A stretch of DNA of 64,000 nucleotides, from the NCBI RefSeq assembly GCF_025837155.1, contig NZ_CP107549.1, forward strand, positions 3,162,001 through 3,226,000. The letters are read 5' to 3'. The notes below the pieces were generated by a model that did no database searches, was not told where the DNA came from, and saw only the letters and a program-made list of their open reading frames with translations. Positions 37,528 to 46,655 of this stretch are shown here, piece after piece. Source of the DNA: Pseudomonas sp. Z8(2022). GTDB lineage: Bacteria; Pseudomonadota; Gammaproteobacteria; Pseudomonadales; Pseudomonadaceae. The position numbers were made by a program, and so were the translations under genes. Positions within the stretch are counted from its first letter, which is position 1; every line of letters begins with the position of its first letter.

Positions 37528-38208
37528 TCAGAGCGGTTTGAGCAACAGCAGCAGGGATACCGGCTGGACGCTCTCCGGATGCAGCGGCTCCTGCAACCAT
37601 TCGAGTCGCCAGCCGGTTTCACCGATGAGTTTCAGCCAGGATTGCAGGGTGCGGAAAAACCAGGGCATGGGGGCCTGAAAACCCTCGCCGAAGCCGACGA
37701 AGTCCTCGACCCGCCAGCCATCCTGATAAGGCTCGCCATGGCTGGCACGCCAGGGATGCAGGGTCTGGATCAGCAGGCTGCCGCCAGGTGCGAGCAATGT
37801 GTGCAAGCTGCGCAAAATTGGCTGCAACGGCTCTTCGAGCAGGGCGAAATTGCACACCAGTACCTCGAAACGCCCTAGCTGCTCGGCGTGCTTCTCAAGT
37901 TCGGCATATCCACAGACGCGATACTGGCTCCGTCCATCGCACGCTGCGCGGGCCGCCTCGATCAGCGGCGCGGAGGCATCCACCCCGACGGGTTCGATGC
38001 CATGCTCGGCCAGGCCCCGGCACAACCAGCCCTCGCCGCAGCCGATATCCAGCACTCGCCTGGGCTGCAATGCCAGCACGGCCTGGATGATGGCGGCGTC
38101 GGTGACCAGCCGCCGGCTTTCAATACGCTGTTCGCGCACGGCGGCGGCCCAGGCATCGGCGTTGGCCTGCCAGCTTTGCTGAAGCTGTTCACGATGGTCG
38201 CGCTGCAT
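37528..38208 (-). CDS. class I SAM-dependent methyltransferase
   Basis: This protein of about 226 residues has motif I 'VLDIGCGEGWLCRGLAE' and 'VGVDASAPLIEAAR' for SAM binding. The target is unknown. Starts at 38223 and 38208 are both possible; 38208 has AGG at a suitable distance. It lies 118 bases upstream of the aldo/keto reductase gene on the same strand. Confidence 0.86.
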   Translation of the reverse strand: MQRDHREQLQQSWQANADAWAAAVREQRIESRRLVTDAAIIQAVLALQPRRVLDIGCGEGWLCRGLAEHGIEPVGVDASAPLIEAARAACDGRSQYRVCGYAELEKHAEQLGRFEVLVCNFALLEEPLQPILRSLHTLLAPGGSLLIQTLHPWRASHGEPYQDGWRVEDFVGFGEGFQAPMPWFFRTLQSWLKLIGETGWRLEWLQEPLHPESVQPVSLLLLLKPL

Positions 38209-38431
38209 GGTGCCTGCCTGCATCGTTGCGATCCCGCGAGTCTAGCAGGCCTTCCCGTTAACGCGGTACAAGCCGCACAACCGGCAAAAAACCGCCAGCC
38301 AGACGGCGTGCAAAGGTCTACGCTGATAGTGAGAAAGACGAGACGACCGCAGCCCGGCCGACCCAGGGTCAGCATCCGGCAAGAGGCAATCTCGCGGTTC
38401 ATATGATGCTGACAGGCCAGGCCGGTGATTT

Positions 38432-41400
38432 ATGGGCGCAGCATGGCAAATGAATCAGCAGCAGCGTGAGCAGCCCTCGACGGCAGCCACGCAGGCTCAG
38501 CGAAAGCCGGCTTCGGCCGGGCGTCACTGGCGCCTCACCTTCTATCTGCTGCTGGTATCGCTGGTGCTGGCGGCCACTGCACTTGTGGTGTTCGAGTCGC
38601 GCAGCGCGCATTTCCAGTCGCGCGAACTGAGCCGCTATGCCGCCAGCCTCACCTACCAGGTCGAGCCCGGCCCCAGTGAACGAATCATCTACCCGACCGA
38701 TGGTCCATTCGACAAGCGCCAGGGCTACGCCTACCTGCCATTGATGCTGGAGCGCCTGCAGCAGCACGAATATCGGGTTACCGAGCAGTCGCGGTTCTCC
38801 GATGAACTGATGGCCTACAGTCGCCGTGGCCTTTTCCCACCCTTTACCGAGAAGAGCCAGAGCGGTCTGAGCATCAGTGACTGCCGCGGTACGCCGTTCT
38901 ACGAGTTTCGCTACCCGCAACTGGGTTATGCCGACTTCGCCAGCATTCCGCCGCTGGTGGTCAACAGCCTGTTGTTCATCGAGAACCGTCAGTTGCTCGA
39001 CCCCGCGCAGCCGCTGGCCAACCCGGCGGTCGACTGGCCACGCTTCGCCATGGCGGCGCTATCGCAGCTTGGCAAGATGCTCGATGTGCAGGACCAGTCC
39101 GCTGGCGGCAGCACCCTGGCCACTCAGCTGGAGAAATACCGCCACTCCCCCGACGGGCTGACGCTGTCTGCCGGAGAAAAGCTGCGACAGATGATTTCCG
39201 CCAGCGTACGCGCCTATCAGCAGGGACCACAGACGCTGGAAGCGCGCCAGCGCATCGTGCGCGACTACCTCAACAGCGTGCCGCTGTCCGCCGCGCCGGG
39301 CCATGGCGAGGTGCACGGTTTGGCCGATGGCCTGCGCATCTGGTACGGCGCCGATTTCGAGCGCAGCAACGCCCTGCTCGATCCACGCCGCTCGCCGGAT
39401 GCCAACCTCGCCGAGCGCGGTCTGGCCCTACGGCAGATGCTGTCGCTGATGATTGCCCAGCGCCGCCCCTCCTATTACCTCGCGCAGGGGCGGCACGACA
39501 TGGAGGCGCTGACCGAAAGCCATATTCGCCTGCTCGCCAGCGCCGGCCTGATCGATGCCGACCTGCGCGATGCGGCGCTCACGCAGAAGCTGCAATACCG
39601 CGACTGGCAACAGGAACCCAACCTGCGCGCGGTGGAAAGCGACAAAGGCATCAGCGTGGCACGCTCGCGCCTGTCGAATCTGCTGGGCATGCCACTCTAC
39701 GACCTGGACCGCCTCGATCTGGCCGCACGCAGCACGCTGCAGCGCGATCTTCAGCAGCAGGTCAGCAGCTACCTGCAGAACCTGGCCGCCCCGGAGTTCG
39801 CCGGACAGATCGGCCTGTTCGGCGAACGCCTGCTATCGCCGCAGAAAACAGCGGAAGTACGCTACAGCTTCACCCTGTTCGAGCGTACCCCGACCGGCAG
39901 CCGGGTACGGGTACAGACCGACAGCACCGACCAGCCCTTCGACATCAACGAGGGCAGCAAGCTGGAACTCGGCTCAACCGCCAAGCTGCGGGTGCTGGCC
40001 ACCTATCTGGAAATCATCGCCGAGCTGCATCAACGCCACGCTGGCAAGAGCCCGGCCGAACTGGGTCAGGTAGACATTGCCGAGCAGGATTACCTCAGCC
40101 GCTGGGCCATCGGTTTTCTACGGGCCAACCCCGAGGCGGATCTGGCCCGCATGCTGGAAGCTGCACTGGAACGACGCTATTCCGCGAGCCCGCATGAGCG
40201 CTTCTTCACTGGCGGCGGGCTGCACACCTTCGGCAACTTCCGCCGCGAGGACAACGGCCGCAACCCGACCCTGCGCGAAGCGCTGCGCGAATCGATCAAC
40301 CTGCCTTTCGTGCGTCTGATGCGTGACCTGGTGCGCTACAGCACCTACCAGAAGAGCGCCGAACTGCTCAAGGACGACAAGGACCCGCGCCGCCAGGAAT
40401 ACCTGCAGCGCTTTGCCGATCAGGAAGGGCGGACGTTTCTGCTGCGGTTCTGGCGCAAGTATCAGGGGCAGGCGGAACAGCAGCGCCTGGAAACCTTCAT
40501 CAGCGGCCTGCGCCAGACCTCGGTGCGCCTGGGTGCCGTGCACCGCTACCTGCTGCCGCAAGCCGACGAGGCGACCTTTGCCGCGTTCCTGCGGGCGCAC
40601 TTGCCGCAGGAGAAACTCACCGACCAGCGGATCGCCCGCCTGTACAAGGATTACGGCCCCGGCGCCTACAGCCTGCCGGATCAGGGCTACATCGCACGCG
40701 TGCATCCGCTGGAGCTGTGGCTGCTGGGTTACCTGATCAGCAATCCCCAGGCAACCTTCAGCGACGCAGTGGCCGCCAGTGTGAACGAACGTCAGGAGGT
40801 CTATGGCTGGCTGTTTCGCAGCCGACACAAGAGCGCACGTGATAGCCGCATCCGCATCATGCTTGAGGTGGAGGCCTTCTCCGATATTCACCGCCGCTGG
40901 AAGAACCTCGGCTACCCCTTCCAGCATCTGGTTCCGTCGCTGGCCACCGCCCTAGGCAGTTCCGGTGACCGGCCGGCAGCGCTGGCCGAACTGATGGGCA
41001 TCATCCAGAACGACGGTATCCGGCAGCCGGTGCTGCGCATCGACGAACTGCACTTCGCCGCCGGTACACCTTATGAAACGCGGGTCGAGCACGATATCCA
41101 GGGCGGCAAGCGGGTGATGCAGCCTGAAGTCGCCGCGGCGCTGCGCGAGGCACTTTCCCAGGTCGTCGAAGGCGGTACCGCGAGGCGCCTGCAGGGTACC
41201 TTCCAGTTGCAGGACGGCCATAGTCTGACCCTCGGCGGCAAGACCGGCACTGGCGACAACCGCATCGAGAGCGTGGGACCGGGTGGCCGGGTGATCAGCT
41301 CCCGCGCGATGAACCGTACGGCCACCCTCGTGTTCTTCCTCGGCCCGCGGCACTACGGCACTCTCACCGCGTTCGTGCCGGGACGTGACGCCGAGCGCTT

Positions 41401-41530
41401 CACCTTCACCTCGGCGTTGCCGGTGCAGGTACTCAAGGGCATGGCGCCCATACTGGCGCCCTATCTCGAACCGGGCAGCTCAACGCTCTGTGGCACACCG
41501 TCAAGCGCCGGGCACATCAGCCTTCGGTAA
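38432..41530 (+). CDS. class A penicillin-binding protein (GT51 plus transpeptidase), 1032 residues
   Basis: An N-terminal membrane anchor (about 34-54) is followed by a GT51 glycosyltransferase domain (about 165-400) with 'LLFIENRQLLD' (general-base Glu) and 'SAGGSTLATQLEKYRHS'. A penicillin-binding domain then carries S515-T-A-K, S621-I-N and K937-T-G, all three transpeptidase motifs. It thus has both activities needed for peptidoglycan synthesis. It is longer than PBP1a/1b by 200 residues, and 300 residues separate SxN and KTG, which points to an insertion. A later ATG at 38450 is possible. It is not mrcA or mrcB by eye. Confidence 0.87.
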   Translation: MGAAWQMNQQQREQPSTAATQAQRKPASAGRHWRLTFYLLLVSLVLAATALVVFESRSAHFQSRELSRYAASLTYQVEPGPSERIIYPTDGPFDKRQGYAYLPLMLERLQQHEYRVTEQSRFSDELMAYSRRGLFPPFTEKSQSGLSISDCRGTPFYEFRYPQLGYADFASIPPLVVNSLLFIENRQLLDPAQPLANPAVDWPRFAMAALSQLGKMLDVQDQSAGGSTLATQLEKYRHSPDGLTLSAGEKLRQMISASVRAYQQGPQTLEARQRIVRDYLNSVPLSAAPGHGEVHGLADGLRIWYGADFERSNALLDPRRSPDANLAERGLALRQMLSLMIAQRRPSYYLAQGRHDMEALTESHIRLLASAGLIDADLRDAALTQKLQYRDWQQEPNLRAVESDKGISVARSRLSNLLGMPLYDLDRLDLAARSTLQRDLQQQVSSYLQNLAAPEFAGQIGLFGERLLSPQKTAEVRYSFTLFERTPTGSRVRVQTDSTDQPFDINEGSKLELGSTAKLRVLATYLEIIAELHQRHAGKSPAELGQVDIAEQDYLSRWAIGFLRANPEADLARMLEAALERRYSASPHERFFTGGGLHTFGNFRREDNGRNPTLREALRESINLPFVRLMRDLVRYSTYQKSAELLKDDKDPRRQEYLQRFADQEGRTFLLRFWRKYQGQAEQQRLETFISGLRQTSVRLGAVHRYLLPQADEATFAAFLRAHLPQEKLTDQRIARLYKDYGPGAYSLPDQGYIARVHPLELWLLGYLISNPQATFSDAVAASVNERQEVYGWLFRSRHKSARDSRIRIMLEVEAFSDIHRRWKNLGYPFQHLVPSLATALGSSGDRPAALAELMGIIQNDGIRQPVLRIDELHFAAGTPYETRVEHDIQGGKRVMQPEVAAALREALSQVVEGGTARRLQGTFQLQDGHSLTLGGKTGTGDNRIESVGPGGRVISSRAMNRTATLVFFLGPRHYGTLTAFVPGRDAERFTFTSALPVQVLKGMAPILAPYLEPGSSTLCGTPSSAGHISLR

Positions 41531-41621
41531 TACCCGGTAACCACAACGCTCCGGTAGCGGCGAACCCGACGTCGGCTGCGTAGTCCATGGCAATCATCCG
41601 CTGTCGCTTGTGAGCTTATCC

Positions 41622-42503
41622 ATGCCCTCGTCCTGGTTCGCCCTGCTGCGCCGCCGTCGCCTGAGCCTTCTGCTCCTCGCGTGTCTGCTGGTATTGCTGC
41701 CGATCGGCTGCGCCAAGCTGGAACAGACCGAACGCGAACTGGTGTTTCGCATCGAGCCAGGCACCGCCCGCTGGTTCAATGGCCTGCCCGCCGGCCTCGA
41801 GGAGGTGCATCTGCAGTCACCGGCTCTCGGTACAGATGAAAGCCTGCACGCCTGGTGGTGGCCGGCAGCACGCAAGGACGCCCCGGCCCTGCTCTACCTG
41901 CATGGTTCGCGCTGGAATCTGACCGGCCAGCTGTTTCGCATCGAGCAACTGCACGCCTTGGGCTTCTCGGTACTGGCGGTGGACTATCGTGGTTTCGGTC
42001 ACAGCCGTGGCGCCCTGCCCTCAGAACGCAGCGTCTATCAGGATGCACTGATCGCCTGGGAACACCTGGCCCGACTGCAACCCGAAGCGGACAAACGCTT
42101 CATCTACGGTCATTCGCTTGGCGGCGCGGTGGCGGTGAACCTGGCCCACGAACTGGCTGGCGACGATCGGGCACAGGCCGCTGGCCTGATCGTCGAATCC
42201 AGCTTCACCAATCTGGGCGATGTGGCGGCGGCGGTGACCAACACCTCGCTGCCGGTACGCTGGCTGTTGTCGCAGGAGTTCGATTCGCTGAGCAAGATCG
42301 GTGAGGTCGGCATTCCGGTATTGATCGCCCATGGGCGCGACGACCGCTATGTACCTTCACGCTTCAGCGAGGCGCTGTTCGAGGCGGCCAGCGAGCCCAA
42401 GCAGTTGCTGCTGATCGAGGGTGCCAACCACAACAACGGCCTGCGCATGGCCGGTAGCAGCTACCGACAGGCGTTGCAGGCGCTGGGATTCGCGACCAAC
42501 TGA
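41622..42503 (+). CDS. membrane-bound alpha/beta hydrolase
   Basis: This 293-residue protein has an N-terminal hydrophobic segment ending in 'LLPIGC' (a lipobox-like site at C30, though Pro at -3 is unusual) and an alpha/beta hydrolase domain with 'YLHGSRWN' (oxyanion), 'YGHSLGGA' (nucleophile Ser), 'HGRDDRYVP' (Asp) and 'GANHNNG' (His). The full triad predicts an esterase or lipase-like enzyme outside the cytoplasm. A GTG at 41610 is an alternative start. It converges with VF530, 4 bases away. Confidence 0.85.
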   Translation: MPSSWFALLRRRRLSLLLLACLLVLLPIGCAKLEQTERELVFRIEPGTARWFNGLPAGLEEVHLQSPALGTDESLHAWWWPAARKDAPALLYLHGSRWNLTGQLFRIEQLHALGFSVLAVDYRGFGHSRGALPSERSVYQDALIAWEHLARLQPEADKRFIYGHSLGGAVAVNLAHELAGDDRAQAAGLIVESSFTNLGDVAAAVTNTSLPVRWLLSQEFDSLSKIGEVGIPVLIAHGRDDRYVPSRFSEALFEAASEPKQLLLIEGANHNNGLRMAGSSYRQALQALGFATN

Positions 42504-42507
42504 ACGC

Positions 42508-42720
42508 TCAGCCCTTGAATTGCTGCAGGTAGAGCTGCTCGACCTTGGCCCGCGCCCATGGCGTCTTGCGCAGAAAGGTCAGGCTCGACTTGATGCTGGG
42601 CTCATGCTTGAAACAGCGCACATCGACCTGATGCGCCAGCCCCTGCCAACCGATACGCTCCACCAGAGCGGTGAGTATTGCCTGCAGGGTCAGGCCGTGG
42701 AGCGGGTCGTTGCTGGTCAT
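42508..42720 (-). CDS. VF530-family small DNA-binding protein
   Basis: This 70-residue protein matches the VF530/DUF2132 family ('[18 protein letters not shown]', '[22 protein letters not shown]'). Its function is unknown; the fold resembles DNA-binding proteins. The start at 42720 gives the family's length; the frame reaches 42795 through the terminator of putP, so the longer form is unlikely. The ribosome site is weak. Confidence 0.85.
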   Translation of the reverse strand: MTSNDPLHGLTLQAILTALVERIGWQGLAHQVDVRCFKHEPSIKSSLTFLRKTPWARAKVEQLYLQQFKG

Positions 42721-42768
42721 GAAGGCATCCGTCGCAGAGTGAGGAGCATATCTTAGAGCCGGAAACGA

Positions 42769-42803
42769 AAAAGGCGATGACTGCCGGGCAGTCATCGCCT
42801 TCA
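42769..42803 (-). terminator. rho-independent terminator after putP
   Basis: A long, nearly perfect stem (42771-42785 with 42787-42801) is followed by TTTTT on the minus strand. It separates putP from VF530. Confidence 0.93.
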
Positions 42804-42819
42804 GATCAAGCCGGCAGCA

Positions 42820-44304
42820 TCAGGCCGACTTGTATTCGCTCTCGGCCTTGTCGAAGCGATTGAGCATCGATTGACTCGGAGCCTGACCGATACGGCTGAA
42901 GATGACGATGGCCAGGGTGGCGAAGATGAAGCCTGGAATGATCTCGTACAGACCCAGACCGATCCAGTTCTTCCATATGATCACGGTGGCCGCACCGACC
43001 AGCATACCGGCCAGCGCGCCGTTGCGGGTCATGCCCTTCCACAGCAGGGAGAGGATGACCACCGGACCGAACGCAGCACCGAAACCAGCCCAGGCGTACG
43101 ACACCAGGCCGAGTACGCGGTTTTCCGGGTTGGCTGCCAGGGCGATGGCGACCAGCGCGACCAGCAGCACCATGGCGCGGCCGACCCAGACCAGCTCGGT
43201 CTGCGAGGCGCCCTTGCGCAGGAAGGCCTTGTAGAAGTCCTCGGTCAGCGCACTGGAGCACACCAGCAACTGGCAGCTCAGGGTACTCATCACCGCAGCC
43301 AGGATGGCGGACAGCAGGATACCGGCGATCCAGGGGTTGAACAGCAGCTTGGCCAGTTCGATGAACACGCGCTCCGGGTTTTCGCTGACCGGACCGGCTA
43401 CATCCGGGTTGACCGAGAAGTAGGCGATACCGAAGAAGCCCACCGCGACGGCACCACCGAGGCACAGAATCATCCAGGTCATGGAGATGCGACGCGCAGC
43501 AGGAATGGCCTTGACCGACTCAGCCGCCATGAAGCGCGCCAGGATGTGCGGCTGGCCAAAATATCCCAGACCCCAGGCCATCAGCGAGATCACGCCAACG
43601 AAAGTCGCGCCCTTGAGCATGTCGAAGTTGGTCGGGTCGACCGCCTCGATGGCGACCATGGCCGGATCGAAGCCGCCGGTGGCGATCATCACCACGACTG
43701 GCGTCAGGATCAGCGCAAAGATCATTAGGGTGGCCTGCACGGTGTCGGTCCAGCTCACCGCCAGGAAGCCACCGATGAAGGTGTAGGCGATGGTCGCCGC
43801 AGCACCGGCCCACAGCGCCGTCTCATAGGACATGCCGAAGGTGCTCTCGAACAGACGAGCGCCAGCCACAACGCCGGAAGCGCAGTAAATGGTGAAGAAC
43901 ACCAGAATCACCAGCGCGGAAAATATGCGCAGCAGGCGACTGTTGTCCTCAAAGCGATTGGTGAAATAGTCCGGCAGGGTCAGTGCATTGCCGTTGTGCT
44001 CGGTCTGCACGCGCAGGCGACCGGCAACGAACAGCCAGTTGAGGTAGGCACCGACTATCAGACCGATGGCGATCCAGCTTTCCGAGATGCCGGCAACGAA
44101 GATCGCGCCAGGCAGGCCCATGAGCAGCCAGCCGCTCATGTCGGAAGCACCGGCGGACAGCGCCGTGACGAAGCTGCCGATACTGCGACCGCCGAGGATG
44201 TAGTCGGAAAGGTTCTTGGTGCGCAGATAGGCCACCAGGCCGATCAGCACCATCGCTGCGATGTACACCACGAAGGTGACGAGCATTGGAGTACTAGCTG
44301 TCAT
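42820..44304 (-). CDS. putP: sodium/proline symporter
   Basis: This 494-residue SSS-family transporter has about 13 helices and the PutP landmarks 'ILGGRSIGSFVTALSAGASDMSGWLLMGLPGA' (broken here at helix 2) and 'AFGPVVILSLLWKGMTRNGAL'. It imports L-proline with Na+. The ATG at 44304 follows GGGGAG; the frame reaches 44424 without conservation. putA is not in this window, so catabolism must be encoded elsewhere. Confidence 0.93.
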   Translation of the reverse strand: MTASTPMLVTFVVYIAAMVLIGLVAYLRTKNLSDYILGGRSIGSFVTALSAGASDMSGWLLMGLPGAIFVAGISESWIAIGLIVGAYLNWLFVAGRLRVQTEHNGNALTLPDYFTNRFEDNSRLLRIFSALVILVFFTIYCASGVVAGARLFESTFGMSYETALWAGAAATIAYTFIGGFLAVSWTDTVQATLMIFALILTPVVVMIATGGFDPAMVAIEAVDPTNFDMLKGATFVGVISLMAWGLGYFGQPHILARFMAAESVKAIPAARRISMTWMILCLGGAVAVGFFGIAYFSVNPDVAGPVSENPERVFIELAKLLFNPWIAGILLSAILAAVMSTLSCQLLVCSSALTEDFYKAFLRKGASQTELVWVGRAMVLLVALVAIALAANPENRVLGLVSYAWAGFGAAFGPVVILSLLWKGMTRNGALAGMLVGAATVIIWKNWIGLGLYEIIPGFIFATLAIVIFSRIGQAPSQSMLNRFDKAESEYKSA

Positions 44305-44764
44305 TTGGGGGGCTCCCCTCTCGTTTGTTGTTCTCGGGTACCGTGCCCAGCTTGGCAAAGGCACCCGCTTTGCGGATGCGGGCTCCGGTCTCTCTACCTC
44401 GTCACACCGACGTCGGATGGGCACGATCAGCAGTTACCGGCGCAGTGAAATCTCCACCACCTCGTCACTGCATCGGTCAGCGCGTGAGCGCTTTTCCTGA
44501 TCTCACAGGCTTGCGCCTGCGGCCACCGAATCGCGTTACCACCTTCCACTGCAGGAATCTCTATTTATTGGGTCTAGTCCAGCAAGGCTGGTCTGACCAA
44601 TCCGTGCAGCTAAAAACGGTCGTAACGAAAGTGAAGGGCGGAATTTAGTGGCAGAAGTGAACGGGCTTCTTGCTGAAAGCTCTGGAGTTTTTACAAAAAT
44701 CTCCAACGCGGGGAACTTCCGGCAACAGCTGTTTCGGTCCGCATTCTACAACCTGATCGATTGG
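44305..44764. other. 460-base gap upstream of putP
   Basis: No gene is supported: the plus-strand frame starting at 44648 mirrors the coding of the gene at 44765. The gap should contain the putP promoter. I see AT-richer bases at 44550-44600 and 44680-44710, and a weak 9-bp dyad at 44687-44707, but no clear operator or terminator for the minus-strand gene at 44765. Confidence 0.5.
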
Positions 44765-45898
44765 TCAGTCCTCGATGGACTGGCGAAAAGGCAGATAACT
44801 GCGCGCGTCTTCAGCATAAGCCCGCACGCCAGAGCGCTCCTGCTCGAGGAACTCGGCAACCGCGGCATGCAGTCCCGGGTGGCAGAGATAATGCCAGGAA
44901 CGGGTAATCACCGGCTCGAAACCACGAATCAGCTTGTGCTCCCCCTGAGCGCCGGCATCAAAGCGGGCGAGGCCTTCGGCGATAGCCAGTTCCATACCCT
45001 GGTAGAAACAGGTTTCGAAATGCAGCCGGTCGAACTCGGCGAGGCAGCCCCAGTAACGACCGTAGAAGGTATCGCCATCGACCAGACTGAATGCCATCGC
45101 CAGTGGCCGCCCGTGTTGCCGGGCGAACACCACGCGGAGCATTTCCGGCATGCGTTCGGCCAGCAGACTGAAGAAATCCCGTTTCAGGTAGGGCGCCTGG
45201 CCGCGCGCATGGTAGGTGTTGGCGTAGCAGTGGTAGACGAAATCCCAGTCCGCCTCGCTCAACTCATGGCCGCCACGCCAGTCGAAGTCGATGCCCTGCC
45301 CCGCAACCTGCTCCCGCTCCTTGCGCATCTGCTTGCGTTTGCGCGAGCTGAGCGCATCGAGAAAGTCCTGAAAATCACGATAACCGCGATTGTGCCAGTG
45401 GAACTGGCAACCGAGGCGCTCCAGCCAACCCTGCCGCTGCGCCATCACGGCGTCGCAGGCCAAGCTGGTGAAGTTGATATGCAGGCTCGATAGGCCTTCG
45501 TCGGTCAGCCCACTTGCCAGTGTGTCGATCAGCTCGGCAGCCGCGCGGGCGTCACCAAGCAAACGCGTTCCGGTTACCGGAGAGAAAGGCACGGCGCCCA
45601 GCAGCTTGGGGTAGTAGCCGATACCGGCGCGCCGGCAGGCATCGGCCCAGCCGTGATCGAACACGTACTCGCCGTAGGAATGCTGCTTCACATAAGCCGG
45701 AAGCGCCGCCTGCACCCTACCCTGCTCATCGCAGCAGAGACGGTGCGAAGGCTGCCAGCCAGTGCGGCCGCCGACACTGCCGCTGTCTTCCAGCGCAGTG
45801 AGAAAGGCATGCCGCAAGAAGGGTTGGGGCTGCGCCTGCAAACCGTCCCAGACGTCGGCCGGCAATGCGTGAAGCGAGTCGATGATGGTGACGGGCAT
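44765..45898 (-). CDS. FemAB-like / GNAT-fold protein (COG3146, DUF482 type)
   Basis: This 377-residue protein has the DUF482/FemAB-like signature 'SSLHINFTS', 'FHWHNRGYRDFQDFLDALSSRKRKQMRKER' (shown in parts), and 'RYWGCLAEFDRLHFETCFYQGMELAIAEGL'. Such proteins have tandem GNAT folds and may transfer acyl or aminoacyl groups; the reaction is unknown. The ATG at 45898 gives the family N-terminus 'VTIIDSLHALPADVW'; the frame reaches 45940 without support. It is divergent from the pyrophosphatase gene. Confidence 0.82.
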   Translation of the reverse strand: MPVTIIDSLHALPADVWDGLQAQPQPFLRHAFLTALEDSGSVGGRTGWQPSHRLCCDEQGRVQAALPAYVKQHSYGEYVFDHGWADACRRAGIGYYPKLLGAVPFSPVTGTRLLGDARAAAELIDTLASGLTDEGLSSLHINFTSLACDAVMAQRQGWLERLGCQFHWHNRGYRDFQDFLDALSSRKRKQMRKEREQVAGQGIDFDWRGGHELSEADWDFVYHCYANTYHARGQAPYLKRDFFSLLAERMPEMLRVVFARQHGRPLAMAFSLVDGDTFYGRYWGCLAEFDRLHFETCFYQGMELAIAEGLARFDAGAQGEHKLIRGFEPVITRSWHYLCHPGLHAAVAEFLEQERSGVRAYAEDARSYLPFRQSIED

Positions 45899-46000
45899 GA
45901 ACTGAACCCCGGAAGTCAGACTGCAATATATCTCTAACAATGCACCCGCAATATGAGGAGGCCAACCCTTATAACCTTGAGTTCTGCAAAGGAGTTACTC

Positions 46001-46606
46001 ATGCGAAAGTCCCTTCTCGCCCTTGGTATCGCAACGCTGCTGGGCAGCACCTGCGCCCTCGCCCAGCAGTCGATCACCCATCCGTTTCACGCAACCCAGG
46101 CGAAAGACGCACCCAACAACGTGTATATGGCGGTGGAAATCCCGGCGGGCAGTTTCACCAAATACGAGATCAGTGAAGAAGGCCTGGTTTTCGTCGACCG
46201 CTTCCAGTCCATGCCTGTCGTTTATCCGGCCAACTACGGCTCCCTGTCTCGCACTCTGGGTGGCGATAACGATCCGCTGGACGGTCTGGTGCTGACGCGT
46301 GAGCCTCTTCACCCGGGCGTACTGATCAAATTCCGGCCGATCGGCTATCTGAAGATGATCGACGGCGGCGAAGCGGATGAGAAGATCATCGGTGTACCCA
46401 GCAGCGACATCGACCCGACCTACGACAACATCAGGGACGTCGACGACCTGCCGTTGATCGAGCGCCAGCGCATCGAGGCGTTCTTCCGTGTTTACAAGCA
46501 ACTGCCCGAAGGCAGAAAGAAAGTGGAACTCGATGGCTATGGCAACGCCGCCGAAGCACGCCAGATGATTCAAAAAGCTTTGGATAACTACAAGAAGAAC
46601 AACTAA
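46001..46606 (+). CDS. exported inorganic pyrophosphatase
   Basis: This 201-residue family I pyrophosphatase has a signal peptide (about 1-21, ending CALAQQ). The catalytic motifs 'EEGLVFVDRFQ', 'YPANYGSL' and 'GGDNDPLDGLVL' (the Asp cluster) and 'DEKIIGVPSSDIDPTYDNI' are intact. Cytoplasmic Ppa lacks a signal peptide, so this copy should split pyrophosphate in the periplasm. AGGAG is at the right distance from the ATG at 46001. It is convergent with the ParB-like gene and near an OprO-type porin. Confidence 0.92.
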   Translation: MRKSLLALGIATLLGSTCALAQQSITHPFHATQAKDAPNNVYMAVEIPAGSFTKYEISEEGLVFVDRFQSMPVVYPANYGSLSRTLGGDNDPLDGLVLTREPLHPGVLIKFRPIGYLKMIDGGEADEKIIGVPSSDIDPTYDNIRDVDDLPLIERQRIEAFFRVYKQLPEGRKKVELDGYGNAAEARQMIQKALDNYKKNN

Positions 46607-46617
46607 GTACGTGCAAG

Positions 46618-46645
46618 AAAGCCCGGCCAAATGCCGGGCTTTTCG
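46618..46645. terminator. bidirectional terminator after the pyrophosphatase gene
   Basis: A 10-bp stem AAAGCCCGGC/GCCGGGCTTT with a 5-base loop (46618-46642) is flanked by T-runs on both strands. Confidence 0.9.
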
Positions 46646-46655
46646 ATAGTAGCCA

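Noticed and set aside
44648..45493. 281-residue plus-strand frame
   Set aside because: It lies mostly opposite the FemAB-like gene and shows no domain.
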